Positions 34,561 through 43,550 of a DNA stretch of 64,000 nt are shown here, piece after piece (the first letter of the stretch is position 1; the number at the start of each line of letters is the position of its first letter). The notes below the pieces were generated by a model that was given only the letters and a program-made list of their open reading frames with translations, was not told the origin of the DNA and made no database searches. The stretch is taken from assembly GCF_026151335.1 (NCBI RefSeq), contig NZ_JAMQPP010000001.1. One strand, given 5' to 3'. Position numbers and translations under genes: made by a program. Source of the DNA: Leptospira_A soteropolitanensis. GTDB lineage: Bacteria > Spirochaetota > Leptospiria > Leptospirales > Leptospiraceae.

Positions 34561-37500
34561 ATGAAAAAAATTATTCATTTCTTCGTCTATAAACCATTAG
34601 TTGCCAATTTAGTTTTTATCTTTTTATTCCTTGCAGGAATGATCTCAGTCCTATCGATGAAACGAGAAGCATTCCCTAGAGTCAATTTTCGTCAAGTGCG
34701 AGTTCTTACTGTGTATCCTGGAGCAAGCCCTGTTGATGTGGAAAAAAAAGTAACCATTCCCATTGAAGAGAAGTTACGCGAAGTAGAAGGTTTAGATTCG
34801 GTTCGTTCTATTTCTCGTAATTCTGAATCCGATATTAGTATCAAAATTGATTTAGAACACAATAACCCTGATGGTGTTGTGAACGATATCAGGCGTGCTG
34901 TAGATCGAGTCACCAATTTACCGATACAAGTCAAAGATCGTCCGATTGTTACAGAACAAAAGAGTTCCAACTTTCCCGTATTAGAGATGGCGATACACGG
35001 TGCTATGAATGAGATGGAACTCCAAGAAATGGGTCGATTCATAGAAGATGAAATGCGCAAAGTTTCAGGTGTTTCGCGGGTGGATGCCTTTGGTAAAAGA
35101 AAAGAAGAGTGGCGTATTCGTGTTGATCCTGAATTAAAAAAGCGTTATACGCTCGGATTTTCTGATATTATCAATGCCATTTCGAAAAGAAATATTAGTG
35201 TTCCTGCTGGATCTTTTTTACGACCGATCACTCAGGATATACGTGTAACTGGGGAAATTAATGAAATCAATGATATTAAAAATATTCCTATTCGTTCTAA
35301 TGAAACAGGAAATACAATTCTCTTATCCCAAGTTGCGAATGTAAAAGACACATACGAAAGGCCAAGGGTTATTGCGATTGTAAACGGAGAACCAGCTTAT
35401 GTTCTACAAATTATTAAAAAGGACAGTGCTGACATCATCCGAACAGTAGAGGCAATTCAGGAAAGAATTAATGAATTAAGAAAACAAATACCAGCTAATA
35501 TTCAATTTACGGAATTGAATAATGAAGGAGCTCGTGCCATCAAACGGTTGGATGTGGTAATTACCAATTCTTTGCAGGGTTTGTTTTTGGTAGTTGTGGT
35601 TCTGATTCTCTTTTTTAGTCTTAAAGATGCCCTACTAACGAGTTTATCTTTACCACTGACTTTATTCGCAACAACGATTGCGTTCCCAATCTTCGATGTA
35701 TCTTTCAATTTAGTATCGATGCTTGGGATTATTATTTCTTTGGGGATGCTCGTAGATAATAGTATCATCATATCCGAAAATATCTACAAACACAGGTCCA
35801 GAAAAATGGATTCAAAAGAAGCTGCAGTTCTTGGTGCAAGCGAACTGTTTGTTCCGATCATTGGTTCCTATCTAACAACTGTTGCGGCTTTTTTACCAAT
35901 GGCATTTATGTCAGGAATTATGGGAAAATTTATTTGGCAAATTCCATTTATGGTCATTGTTGCTTTGACATTATCTTTGTTTGAATCTTTTTTGTTACTT
36001 CCTGTTCGGTATGCACAGTTTACTTCGCATGAAGTTAAAAAACGATCTAAACATCGAGATAAATTTAGATCTATTTTAGACAATGGTTTTGAATCTTTAA
36101 AATCCGCATTCACACGTTTCATTACTAGAGTTGTCAAACGTCCTTTTATCGCTTTAGGTTCTATATTAATCGTATTTTTATCATCTTGTGGACTTGTGGG
36201 TCTCATGAATTTTAATCTATTTCCGAAAGAGGGAATCGATTATGTTTTAGTGCGTGCTGAATTTCCTCCCGACTTTTCTTCTCAAGAGACCGCAAAACAA
36301 CTGCAATACTTCCAACCAATATTGGATAAAATTCCAAAAGATGAAGTGCAAAGTATTATTTTGAAAATTGGAATCCAACAGACTGATCCTACCGATCCAT
36401 TAACTCGGATAGGCGAGCAGTTGGGAATGGCACAAATTATTCTTGTTCCTGAAACAGAAAGGAAACGCACCGCTCAGGAAATTTTTGGTGAATTGGAGCC
36501 GGATTTAAAAAAACTTCCAAATGCAGTTTCTGTGATGGTTGATTTGGTTGTAAACGGACCTCCTATTGGTGCTGCTGTAACGGTTGCCATTGAAGGTCGG
36601 GATTATAAAATCCTGAAACAAATTTCCAACGAGATGCAAGATTTTCTTAGAAAACAAGAAGGTGTCATCAATATCAACGATGATTACAAACCGGGTAGAG
36701 AAGAAATTCAAATTCGAGTTAAGGATACAGCTTCCGCCATCACTGGAATTGATACGGAAATTACAGCCTATTATGTTCGAACGGCAATGGAAGGACTTGA
36801 AGCGTCTAACTTGCGCAAGGGTAAGGATGAAGTAAAAATTGTCATTCAAAATGATGATAGATTTCGGGATGGACTGGAAGATTTAGATTCGATTCAAATT
36901 TCAAATAAATTTGGCCTTCTAACACCGATTACTGCCGTGACAACTAAAACTACGGTTCAGGGAATAGAGGCTTTGTATCATAATGATTATGAGAAAGCCA
37001 TTACTGTTCTTGCCGATGTAAATGAAGCAATCACAAGTTCCTCAATCGTGAATGGGAAAATTGTAGATGAATTCGGAAACATCGGTAAAAAATATCCAGG
37101 TTATAAAATTAAATTTAGAGGGGAACAAGAAGAGACAGCTAAATCAATGGTATCTCTTTTGGTGGCAGGTGTGCTCGCCTTTTTTGGTATTTTTGCCATC
37201 CTTGCCATCATCTTTAATAGCATTAAAAAACCCATTCTCATCTTACTTTCCATTCCATTGGGTTTTGTGGGTGTTGTGTTTGGATTTTTGATTTCGGGAA
37301 AGGCATTAAGTTTTTTAGCCATGATTGGAATCATTGGTCTTGCGGGAGTGATTGTGAATGCGTCTATAGTTCTTGTAGATACAATTCAAGAATTCCAGGC
37401 AAAAGGGGAAGGATTGTATGAGTCTCTCATCACTGCTTCTTCTGAAAGATTTCGTCCGATTTTAGTGACAACACTCACAACTATGGCTGGTATGATTCCT

Positions 37501-37647
37501 ACTGCTTATGCGATAGGTGGATCGGATCCACTTCTCATTCCGATGACACTATCTTTGGCATGGGGACTTGGATTTGGAACTTTTGGATCTCTCCTCTTTA
37601 TCCCCGCCAGTTTTTCAGCTTATTACAAACTAAAGAAACGAAGTTAA
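34561..37647 (+). CDS. RND-family efflux permease (AcrB-like)
   Basis: The 1028-residue inner-membrane antiporter has the RND layout: helix 1 near residues 13-33, a large periplasmic loop (REAFPRVNF, VTVYPGASPVDVE-like segments), helices 2-6 (about 340-480), helix 7 near 535, a second periplasmic loop, and helices 8-12 (about 865-1020). The TM4 proton-relay region reads GMLVDNSIIISEN, with one Asp and an Asn where AcrB has two Asp. No membrane-fusion partner or outer-membrane channel gene lies next to it. The substrate is unknown. Confidence 0.94.
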   Translation: MKKIIHFFVYKPLVANLVFIFLFLAGMISVLSMKREAFPRVNFRQVRVLTVYPGASPVDVEKKVTIPIEEKLREVEGLDSVRSISRNSESDISIKIDLEHNNPDGVVNDIRRAVDRVTNLPIQVKDRPIVTEQKSSNFPVLEMAIHGAMNEMELQEMGRFIEDEMRKVSGVSRVDAFGKRKEEWRIRVDPELKKRYTLGFSDIINAISKRNISVPAGSFLRPITQDIRVTGEINEINDIKNIPIRSNETGNTILLSQVANVKDTYERPRVIAIVNGEPAYVLQIIKKDSADIIRTVEAIQERINELRKQIPANIQFTELNNEGARAIKRLDVVITNSLQGLFLVVVVLILFFSLKDALLTSLSLPLTLFATTIAFPIFDVSFNLVSMLGIIISLGMLVDNSIIISENIYKHRSRKMDSKEAAVLGASELFVPIIGSYLTTVAAFLPMAFMSGIMGKFIWQIPFMVIVALTLSLFESFLLLPVRYAQFTSHEVKKRSKHRDKFRSILDNGFESLKSAFTRFITRVVKRPFIALGSILIVFLSSCGLVGLMNFNLFPKEGIDYVLVRAEFPPDFSSQETAKQLQYFQPILDKIPKDEVQSIILKIGIQQTDPTDPLTRIGEQLGMAQIILVPETERKRTAQEIFGELEPDLKKLPNAVSVMVDLVVNGPPIGAAVTVAIEGRDYKILKQISNEMQDFLRKQEGVININDDYKPGREEIQIRVKDTASAITGIDTEITAYYVRTAMEGLEASNLRKGKDEVKIVIQNDDRFRDGLEDLDSIQISNKFGLLTPITAVTTKTTVQGIEALYHNDYEKAITVLADVNEAITSSSIVNGKIVDEFGNIGKKYPGYKIKFRGEQEETAKSMVSLLVAGVLAFFGIFAILAIIFNSIKKPILILLSIPLGFVGVVFGFLISGKALSFLAMIGIIGLAGVIVNASIVLVDTIQEFQAKGEGLYESLITASSERFRPILVTTLTTMAGMIPTAYAIGGSDPLLIPMTLSLAWGLGFGTFGSLLFIPASFSAYYKLKKRS

Positions 37648-37656
37648 AGTTTCTTT
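37632..37656. terminator. Hairpin between convergent RND and DUF2804 genes
   Basis: AAAGAAAC (37632-37639) and GTTTCTTT (37649-37656) form an 8-bp AT-rich stem around the RND stop codon. Its short T-run on the plus strand makes it a weak candidate terminator. Confidence 0.35.
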
Positions 37657-38687
37657 TAGTAATGGTTCAGAACATCTTCGGCAAAACCGAGGATGTTTTC
37701 GAGTTTTAGTTTTTTCCCATCATCCAAAACAACGGTTCCATTAAACTTCCCAAAAACTTGGTGTTGGACTGTTTTGATTACTAAAAAATTCATATAGGAA
37801 TTTCTATCCACTATGGGTGTAAAATCCAAATCTAAACGATTGTTATTCGAAGTGAATTTCCAGGGAGCCATATAGTTTTTGGTATCGATGATAAACTTTA
37901 CTTCGTCTAGTTTATGAATTTTTCCATCGTAAAAGATAACGTTTTCAGATGCAGGACTTCTATCAGTAAAACCATATCCTAAATTGAGGCCAAAAGGTTT
38001 TCCATTTAACCATGTGGATACGGAACCCCAATACCACCTATTTTTATAAGTCCATACGCCACGTCCCCAATCTAATGCACCAAAATCTTTTTTGGAATCA
38101 AATTGGTAAGTAACATTACCTACCTGCACTTGGCCCGATGCTGGCATACAATTGATTTTTGTATTATAATAGAATGCCTTTCTATTTTCTTTCCAAGAGG
38201 TAGCAATATTCATCGAATCCATTTTTGGTTCGCTTAGTTCGATTTTACCTTGGATTCCTTTTCCTCCATCGGGAGCTTCAAATGATTTTGATTCAAATTG
38301 TAAAATTCTTTTTCCTTCCATCATCTCAAAACGGATTCGCAGTTTTTTATCTTCAAACTGAACGATTCCACTATGGTTCACTCGCGGAAATCCGGTTTTA
38401 CCCAAAGGCAGTACAGAGAGAGTATCAATTTGTTTGAATGTCCCTTTTTTAAAGTCTAAAAAACAAATAGCAAATAATCCCGCATAACCTAAATCAGATG
38501 CCGTAATCGTAATTCCAAAATCCTTTGAAGGCGATAAAATGGAGTAATAATCCCATTCTTTGATTCTTAAGGCAGAGGCTGCTATGTTTTCGCGATTATA
38601 GATCCATAGAGGCGATCTTGCCCAACCTTCTTCAGTGAGGGTTCCGTCGTCTTTGAGTAGAGGGATTTGTTTTTTAATCTCAGGCAT
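37656..38687 (-). CDS. DUF2804 family protein
   Basis: The 343-residue protein matches DUF2804 in its N-terminal signature (LLKDDGTLTEEGWARSPLWIYNR) and in the central W-rich segment (DWGRGVWTYKNRWYWGSVSTWLNGKPFGLNLGYGF). No signal peptide or catalytic motif is seen. The family is related to beta-sandwich lipocalin-like or carotenoid hydratase-like folds; the function is unknown. It is divergent from the GMC oxidoreductase gene across about 130 bases, which may mean shared control. Confidence 0.88.
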   Translation of the reverse strand: MPEIKKQIPLLKDDGTLTEEGWARSPLWIYNRENIAASALRIKEWDYYSILSPSKDFGITITASDLGYAGLFAICFLDFKKGTFKQIDTLSVLPLGKTGFPRVNHSGIVQFEDKKLRIRFEMMEGKRILQFESKSFEAPDGGKGIQGKIELSEPKMDSMNIATSWKENRKAFYYNTKINCMPASGQVQVGNVTYQFDSKKDFGALDWGRGVWTYKNRWYWGSVSTWLNGKPFGLNLGYGFTDRSPASENVIFYDGKIHKLDEVKFIIDTKNYMAPWKFTSNNNRLDLDFTPIVDRNSYMNFLVIKTVQHQVFGKFNGTVVLDDGKKLKLENILGFAEDVLNHY

Positions 38688-38819
38688 GAACCGATTTAAA
38701 AGGATTTATCACTTTCGGCTAGAAGTTTTTATCAGATTTGATAAGAGCGAATTGACAGAAATCGAATTCCTTTGCAGACTCGGTTTCGCTTACGCACCAC
38801 AAACAAGGAAAAACGAACC

Positions 38820-40568
38820 ATGAGTCCATCCATTCCAAAAGAACTAAATTATGATTATGACTTTATTATTGTAGGGTCTGGTTTTGGAGGTTCAGTTTCC
38901 GCATACCGGTTATCACAAAAGGGTTATAAAGTTTTAGTGATTGAATCAGGGAAAAGATGGAAATCAACCGACTTTCCAAAAACCAATTGGAGTGTTCGTA
39001 AGTATTTATGGATGCCAAAGTTAGGTTTTTATGGAATTCAAAGAATCAATTTACTCAATGATTTTTTACTCGTGAGCGGATCGGGTGTGGGTGGCGGTTC
39101 TTTAGTGTATGCATGTACCTTATATGTCCCATCTACAAAAGTTTTAAATTCTCCTTTGTATTCCCAGATGGGTGGAGAAAAAGCTCTATTACCATATTAT
39201 GATGTTGCCAAACATATGCTTGGTGTAACCGAGAATCCACAACTTTGGGAACCGGATCAAATTTTGTTAGAAACTGCCAAAACCTTCGGCAAAGGAGATA
39301 CATTCCGAAGAACCCCTGTGGGAATTTATTTTGGAAACAAAAAAGATCCCAAGGATCCATTTTTTGGAGGTGATGGTCCAGACCGTGATCCGTGTAACTT
39401 TTGTGGCGGATGTATGGTGGGTTGCCGTCATAATGCAAAAAACACTTTGGATAAAAATTATCTATTCTTAGCTGAAAAATTAGGGGCCGTTATTCTTCCA
39501 GAAACTAAAGTCACTTCTCTCATTCCGCTAAATGAAAAGGGAGTCCCCGATCCTGAGGCAAGTGGTGAGTTTGGTTATGAATTGGAAACGAATAGCACCA
39601 CAGGTTGGTTTGGTTATCCAAAAAGAAAATTCCGCTCAAACCAAGTAGTATTGTCAGCCGGGGTTATGGGAACTGTTGGCCTACTTCTTAAGATGCAACA
39701 AGAAAACAAAATGATTCGTTTGTCAAATAAGTTAGGTGATACAGTTCGTACGAATAGTGAAACCGTATTACCGGTAACAGTATCTGAGAGTAAAGGTATT
39801 GATTACTCGCGTGGAATTGCGATCACATCTTCGGTCCATCCCGATGAAAATACTCATATTGAACCGGTTCGGTATTCTAAAGGATCTGATGTTTTTGGAA
39901 TCCTCGCGAGTGTGATGATAGATGGTGGTGGTAAATTTCCAAGACCGCTCAAATTTTTTTGGACGATGCTTCGCCACCCAATTTATTTTTTAAAAGCACA
40001 TAACCCAGTTGGATTTGCCAAAAATTCAATCATTTTACTTGTGATGCAAACGGTTGATAATAGCGTACGACTTGTACGAAAAAGGCGATTCATTTGGCCA
40101 TTCCAAAGAACCATCACATCGGCTCTTTCAACAGGAGAACCAACACCCACCTACATTCCGATTGCGAATGCTTTTGCTCGGAAACTAGCAGAAATTGTTG
40201 GTGGGATTCCTCGCAGTTCTTTTAATGATACTCTCCTCAATGCACCTGTAACTGGCCATATCATGGGTGGTTGTATTGTCGCCGATTCACCTGAACGTGG
40301 TGTAATCGATATGGAAAACAAAGTGTTTGGCTATGAGAATCTACGTGTTTGTGATGCTTCGATGCTCACGGTGAACTTAGGTGTGAATCCCAGTTTGACC
40401 ATCACAGCACTTTCCGAACGTGCGATGAGTTTTGTTCCTACCAAGGATAAAACAGCGATCCAATATTTATCTTTTGAAACAAAAAAGGGTTTTGATAAAA
40501 TCCTCGGAACTTTCCCCAAAAAATCTCAGGTTAAAAAATCGACTTCTGTGAGGAAACGCGTATCATAA
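38820..40568 (+). CDS. GMC-family FAD oxidoreductase (cholesterol oxidase-like)
   Basis: About 582 residues. The N-terminal dinucleotide fold is FIIVGSGFGGSVSAYRL (about residues 15-31), then the GMC segment LLVSGSGVGGGSLVYA, a Cys-rich stretch CNFCGGCMVGCRHNAKNTL typical of the cholesterol oxidase-like branch, and a C-terminal FAD segment (VCDASMLTVNLGVNPSLTITALSERA). The substrate is unknown; oxidation of a sterol- or steroid-like alcohol is inference. ATG 38820 follows AAGGA by nine bases and is preferred over an upstream start at 38772. The ankyrin gene follows after five bases. Confidence 0.92.
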   Translation: MSPSIPKELNYDYDFIIVGSGFGGSVSAYRLSQKGYKVLVIESGKRWKSTDFPKTNWSVRKYLWMPKLGFYGIQRINLLNDFLLVSGSGVGGGSLVYACTLYVPSTKVLNSPLYSQMGGEKALLPYYDVAKHMLGVTENPQLWEPDQILLETAKTFGKGDTFRRTPVGIYFGNKKDPKDPFFGGDGPDRDPCNFCGGCMVGCRHNAKNTLDKNYLFLAEKLGAVILPETKVTSLIPLNEKGVPDPEASGEFGYELETNSTTGWFGYPKRKFRSNQVVLSAGVMGTVGLLLKMQQENKMIRLSNKLGDTVRTNSETVLPVTVSESKGIDYSRGIAITSSVHPDENTHIEPVRYSKGSDVFGILASVMIDGGGKFPRPLKFFWTMLRHPIYFLKAHNPVGFAKNSIILLVMQTVDNSVRLVRKRRFIWPFQRTITSALSTGEPTPTYIPIANAFARKLAEIVGGIPRSSFNDTLLNAPVTGHIMGGCIVADSPERGVIDMENKVFGYENLRVCDASMLTVNLGVNPSLTITALSERAMSFVPTKDKTAIQYLSFETKKGFDKILGTFPKKSQVKKSTSVRKRVS

Positions 40569-40573
40569 CCTAA

Positions 40574-41485
40574 ATGAGTTTGATAGACGTAGCCAAATCC
40601 GGCAGTATCGAAGATTGGGATGCAGAAATCGGTGCTGGTGCAGACCCAAATGAATTAGATTCTTATGGAACCAATGCTCTCTCCTGGATGTTAAAGATGG
40701 AGAGTAAAGAACTCTTTCGTCATGCCATACTGAATGGAGCAGATCCCTTGGCTCCTTATACCATTCCAGGCAACGTCATCTTTGATGTGGTGAGCCAAAA
40801 TAAAGAATCCTTTCTACAAATCTTAGTAGATACTATTTCAGTTTGGAAAAACTCAAAGTATCTTCTCACAAGAGATAAAAATGGAAATACCATCTTTCAT
40901 TTAGCAGTCCTTGAATCTGCCGAACCACTTTGGGAGGTTCTTGTTGGTTTATTAACTGAAGAGATTGTATCTTTACGAAACGAAGAAGGGAGATCGGTTT
41001 TTTTGGAAGCAATTGTAGAAGACCGTATGGAGATTGTTACAGGTTTTCTAAAAAAGTTTCCAGATGTGGTCCAACACAAGGATCGAGAAGGGAAAACAGC
41101 CCTCCATTTAGTTGCAGAGAGAAACTTACATGAGTTATGTTCTCTTCTTTTAGAAGAAGGAAATGTTTCATTAGAAACAAAAGACGAATTAGGAAATACT
41201 GCTTTGTTTTTATCCGCTTCGGCTGATGCTGTTGAATGTTTGACCGAACTTCTTCATGTTGGTGCCAATCCCTTTGTTTGGGGAGAAGATGAGGAATCGA
41301 TCACCAGGTTACTCGACCGTGAAAAGTTTGGTCATTCATTTAAAACTTGGAAAGATTTTGTGATTCAAAAAGCAATCCTCGGTGCCGGGTATGTACGCCG
41401 AGAGGAAATGATCGATTACATTCGAAAAGAAAAACCTTTTAAACCCGAAGAGTTGTCCAAAGCAAAGTTAGTTGATCTGATCTGA
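40574..41485 (+). CDS. Ankyrin-repeat protein
   Basis: The 303-residue protein has about five ankyrin-type repeats: EIGAGADPNELDSYGTNALSW, DKNGNTIFHLAV, NEEGRSVFLEAI, DREGKTALHLVAERN and DELGNTALFLSAS, over about residues 15-240. No signal peptide is seen. Such repeats bind protein partners; the partner may be the GMC oxidoreductase encoded five bases upstream, by context only. It converges on the Vps62-like lipoprotein gene. Confidence 0.88.
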   Translation: MSLIDVAKSGSIEDWDAEIGAGADPNELDSYGTNALSWMLKMESKELFRHAILNGADPLAPYTIPGNVIFDVVSQNKESFLQILVDTISVWKNSKYLLTRDKNGNTIFHLAVLESAEPLWEVLVGLLTEEIVSLRNEEGRSVFLEAIVEDRMEIVTGFLKKFPDVVQHKDREGKTALHLVAERNLHELCSLLLEEGNVSLETKDELGNTALFLSASADAVECLTELLHVGANPFVWGEDEESITRLLDREKFGHSFKTWKDFVIQKAILGAGYVRREEMIDYIRKEKPFKPEELSKAKLVDLI

Positions 41486-41523
41486 CGCTGAACTTATTTT
41501 TATTTTGATAAGATCAAATTTTG

Positions 41524-43155
41524 TTACTTTTGCGGAGTGGAATCGTTTCCTAAAAATTTAGGTCCATAGTTTCCTTCTCTGTCAGTATATGATCTCTCCG
41601 ACTTGGGACTTTCAAAAGTATAATGTTGTTCTATATTGGTTTTAAAAGGAGCGTTCTCGGGAGATTCGCCGTATTGGTGTAACTCTCGAATCCGTAAATC
41701 GGATCTCGGGTGTTTTCCGAGTCTTCCCCGAAACTTAAAAAAGGATGATACCTTCGGATCTACCTTATGGTGGCCATCAGGATCTTTGTCAGCTGTTTGA
41801 CCCACCCAACCTGGTTCTTCCCAGGCGACCAGCTTTTCGATTTTTTGTTTAACCATCTTACTGGCATCGACGTACCGAGTTGGCTCGGATAGGTATTCAG
41901 AATCTTTGTTCGTTAGAATTGATTTGTCTTTGATCCCTGAACCAATTTTGACATTCGTTAAGTCTTTTTCAGACAAATCTTTAGGAATGATGAGAATGGA
42001 TTTTTCTGGATCGAAACTTGGAAACACATCCCAAGGATCAGATATATAATTAAACAACGCGTTTCCCGCATGTAATTTTACAGTATAACCACCATAAGCT
42101 GATGTTGGGTTTCCTCCATCTGATCCCATATTACCCTTTGCTACATAAAGAATGGGGTGGTTTTTTAATGAATTGATATTTCGAAAATCAGTATCGAGAA
42201 GGATATGATCATGACCTGTTAGTAAAATTCGTTTTGGTTTTCCTTCTTTTGAAACAAGAAGTGCATAAGATTCCAAATCCCCTTGGTGAATATTTCCGAA
42301 CTTGGTAGGACCTTCATTCCAATCATACCAAATCCAATAAGAGACAACCATATCCCCATTTCCCACTTCATACCAATAGTTTTCATCATCTCTGAATCCA
42401 GGGAGAGCCTCTTTTGTTGTTCCCGATACGGTGGCATTAGCATATCGTACATGATAGTACAAATGAGTTTGTTTTTCAGTTTCTCTAAGGTCAGGAAATT
42501 CTACATAGTTCCAAGTGGTTTGGCCAAGGGATTTACGACGTATGTCTTTGTTCGGAAGTGTGTATTCTTTCGACTGAAAGTAGTTTGCATATTTTTCTAT
42601 GTTAGTTGGTAAGTATTTTTTGTCTTTGTGAAAGACAAGGATCGGTGCAAATTGATAAGCTAACAATTCTTGTTTACGATTTGGAATCAGATTTTCTTGG
42701 CTAAGAAAAGTAAACTCATGAGTGATGTTTGGATTTTTAAGAAATGAATCTGTATTTTGAATCCAATGTGGATTGTGTCCTGGTGAATATTTTCCATGAA
42801 TTTTTTCGATTCCGTCTAGGTGAATCGATAGGTGTGTCCACTGGTTCGGAACCACTTCTAAAAATGTCATTTGGTCTGTGGATGATTGAATAGGTTTTCC
42901 ACCTTTATGCGTTTTTATAGATACTGGTGTATAACAGTCTTTAGCCTTAATATCGGGGCATAGAAAGAATTTGAGAGTGAAAGAAATTCTCTCTCCTTTT
43001 AATTCTTTAGGAATTGATTTGAGTTTAAATTGGAAACGTTTGGGAACTTGATTTGAAATTTCAGAAACTTTTTCACTGGAATTAGAGCAGAAACTAACAA
43101 GTGTAAGTATTGCGGTTAACGAAGTATAGGTGAAGATTTGTTTAATAGGTTTCAT
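41524..43155 (-). CDS. Exported Vps62-like protein, probable lipoprotein
   Basis: The 543-residue protein has a signal peptide MKPIKQIFTYTSLTAILTLVSFC; the Cys would be the lipidation site, although Phe before it is unusual for a lipobox. From about residue 165 the chain resembles the Vps62 family: LLAYQFAPILVFHKDKKYLPTNIE, YWIWYDWNEGPTKFGNIHQGDLE, ILLTGHDHI and HPILYVAKGNMGSDGG. That assignment is by motif resemblance only. The enzymatic role is unknown. It lies downstream of the Lys-rich peptide gene and of a strong terminator, so it probably has its own promoter. Confidence 0.78.
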   Translation of the reverse strand: MKPIKQIFTYTSLTAILTLVSFCSNSSEKVSEISNQVPKRFQFKLKSIPKELKGERISFTLKFFLCPDIKAKDCYTPVSIKTHKGGKPIQSSTDQMTFLEVVPNQWTHLSIHLDGIEKIHGKYSPGHNPHWIQNTDSFLKNPNITHEFTFLSQENLIPNRKQELLAYQFAPILVFHKDKKYLPTNIEKYANYFQSKEYTLPNKDIRRKSLGQTTWNYVEFPDLRETEKQTHLYYHVRYANATVSGTTKEALPGFRDDENYWYEVGNGDMVVSYWIWYDWNEGPTKFGNIHQGDLESYALLVSKEGKPKRILLTGHDHILLDTDFRNINSLKNHPILYVAKGNMGSDGGNPTSAYGGYTVKLHAGNALFNYISDPWDVFPSFDPEKSILIIPKDLSEKDLTNVKIGSGIKDKSILTNKDSEYLSEPTRYVDASKMVKQKIEKLVAWEEPGWVGQTADKDPDGHHKVDPKVSSFFKFRGRLGKHPRSDLRIRELHQYGESPENAPFKTNIEQHYTFESPKSERSYTDREGNYGPKFLGNDSTPQK

Positions 43156-43170
43156 TTGATACCTTGGGGC

Positions 43171-43200
43171 AAAAAAAACCCCTGTTTCCAGGGGTTTTTT
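43171..43200 (-). terminator. Rho-independent terminator of the Lys-rich peptide gene
   Basis: The core stem CCCCTG / CAGGGG has a 4-base loop and is extended by A-runs and T-runs. On the minus strand eight T follow the stem. It lies 19 bases after the stop of the 43219-43470 gene and just before the start of the Vps62-like gene, which it separates. Confidence 0.85.
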
Positions 43201-43218
43201 GCATTGAGAAAGATTAGA

Positions 43219-43470
43219 TTACTCTGCGTCTTTCTTAGCTTTTTTCTCTTTTTTGGCTTTCTTAGCTTTTTTAGCCTTTTTCTCGCCATTTTTATTGTTT
43301 TTTTTCTCTTTTTTCTCACCGTCTTTGTTATTCATTTTTTCTTTTTTTGGTTTAACGGTTTCGGAAGCTTCCTCAGTTTGCATAGTTGGCTCTTCGTCTG
43401 CTTCTGTTTGAGCAAACAGACCAAAAGTGCTGAAAGAGAAAATAGAGAGAATCACAAGAATTTTTTTCAT
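43219..43470 (-). CDS. Small exported Lys-rich protein
   Basis: The 83-residue protein has a clear signal peptide (MKKILVILSIFSFSTFGLFAQ), a short acidic segment (TEADEEPTMQTEEASE), and a long Lys-rich tail built from KK/KE/KA units with two near-repeats of KKxxKNGEKK. The mature protein would be strongly basic and disordered, and would lie in the periplasm or outside the cell. GAGGT sits six bases before the ATG, and a strong terminator follows. The function is unknown. Confidence 0.78.
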   Translation of the reverse strand: MKKILVILSIFSFSTFGLFAQTEADEEPTMQTEEASETVKPKKEKMNNKDGEKKEKKNNKNGEKKAKKAKKAKKEKKAKKDAE

Positions 43471-43550
43471 TTTTTACCTCGTATGGAATGTGGACTTATT
43501 AGATACTATTTGGGAGATTAGACAATCTCAAATTTTGAGATTTTTGTGAA

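Noticed and set aside
41472..41517. Inverted repeat TTGATCT/AGATCAA after the ankyrin gene
   Set aside because: Only 7 bp with a 32-base loop in AT-rich DNA; too weak to call a terminator.
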